From contig MDLB01000065.1 of assembly GCA_001730085.1 (NCBI GenBank), forward strand, positions 1-14,921: 14,921 nt of DNA, read 5' to 3'. Shown here piece by piece: positions 14,787 through 14,921 of this stretch. The position numbers and the translations under genes were made by a program. The notes beneath the pieces were generated by a model that worked only from the letters and a program-made list of their open reading frames with translations, had not been told where the DNA came from and made no database searches. The DNA is from PVC group bacterium (ex Bugula neritina AB1). Lineage in GTDB: Bacteria > GCA-001730085. How positions within the stretch are numbered: position 1 is the stretch's first letter; every line of letters starts with the position of its first letter.

Positions 14787-14921
14787 CTAAGCTATTTTTT
14801 TAGCAACTAGGGGTTCTTGCTTCATAGAAATTCCTAACGGATTTTCTCCACAAGCTAACAAGGCATGCCCTGCCTCTAAGATATTACGCCCCGCATTACG
14901 GTCAGCGTTTGCACTGTAGCC
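14787..14921 (-). CDS. tnpB: TnpB-family RNA-guided nuclease / IS200-IS605 OrfB, C-terminal part (cut by window edge)
   Basis: 44 codons plus a TAG stop enter from the right edge. [18 protein letters not shown] is the standard TnpB end: the residue run just after the last zinc-finger cysteines, then the RuvC-III motif with its catalytic aspartate (A-D-R-N). ISMKQEP near the C-terminus is also common in this family. The frame is open and ends 14 bases before the start of the hairpin stem, as expected for a tnpB and its right end. The upstream RuvC-I and RuvC-II parts lie outside the window, so activity cannot be judged. It has the same orientation as the tnpB at the left edge. The two visible pieces do not overlap, so their identity cannot be compared here. 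Confidence 0.93.
   Translation of the reverse strand, partial: GYSANADRNAGRNILEAGHALLACGENPLGISMKQEPLVAKKIA

Noticed and set aside
1-14921. CRISPR array, tRNA or rRNA genes, or prophage genes
   Set aside because: No regularly spaced repeats, cloverleaf-like segments, rRNA motifs or phage structural genes were seen on either strand.

Overview
The window is AT-rich (roughly one third G+C by eye), and every recognisable gene is on the minus strand. It is a bacterial chromosome segment. The core is the conserved run rpsO - pnp - uppP - ftsK/spoIIIE - rodZ - pgsA - pgpA, read from right to left (14167 down to 6592). This resembles the ancestral rpsO-pnp-...-spoIIIE-...-rodZ-pgsA-cinA-recA order of Bacillus and other phyla. 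Here uppP lies between pnp and ftsK, and pgpA sits where cinA-recA would follow.

The best taxonomic hint is the 200-residue protein at the left. It has a prepilin-like N-terminus, an 'A..A..KC..NL.QI' segment and a C-terminal H-x-DGHV box, the build of the pseudopilin-like proteins abundant in the PVC superphylum (Planctomycetes, Verrucomicrobia, Lentisphaerota, Omnitrophota). I infer a low-GC PVC-related bacterium, perhaps Omnitrophota or Lentisphaerota, with modest confidence.

Layout, left to right: 1-513, the N-terminal part of an IS200/IS605-type TnpB, cut by the window edge. 599-636, a hairpin resembling an IS605-type element end. 656-1258, the pseudopilin-like protein. 1343-6163, a 1606-residue secreted protein that I read as about eight fibronectin-III-like beta domains, three of them enlarged by a segment holding a calcium-loop-like motif. 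6164-6591, an extremely AT-rich gap with nested inverted repeats. 6592-8420, pgpA, pgsA and rodZ, tightly packed (3-nt gap, 4-nt overlap). 8421-8615, a gap with a foldable RNA candidate. 8616-10907, ftsK. 10999-11772, uppP. 11787-13871, pnp. 13898-14167, rpsO. 14168-14743, a gene-free AT-rich stretch with a terminator-like hairpin ahead of rpsO. 14744-14921, the right end and the C-terminal 44 codons of a second TnpB copy.

Functionally the core joins translation and RNA turnover (S15, PNPase) with envelope and division work: undecaprenyl phosphate recycling (UppP), chromosome translocation at the septum (FtsK), cell-shape scaffolding (RodZ) and the two last steps of phosphatidylglycerol synthesis (PgsA, then PgpA). 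The two left-hand genes form an accessory, surface-related pair. The least explained material is the large repeat protein, its pseudopilin-like neighbour, the orphan IS-like hairpin and the structured ftsK-rodZ gap.
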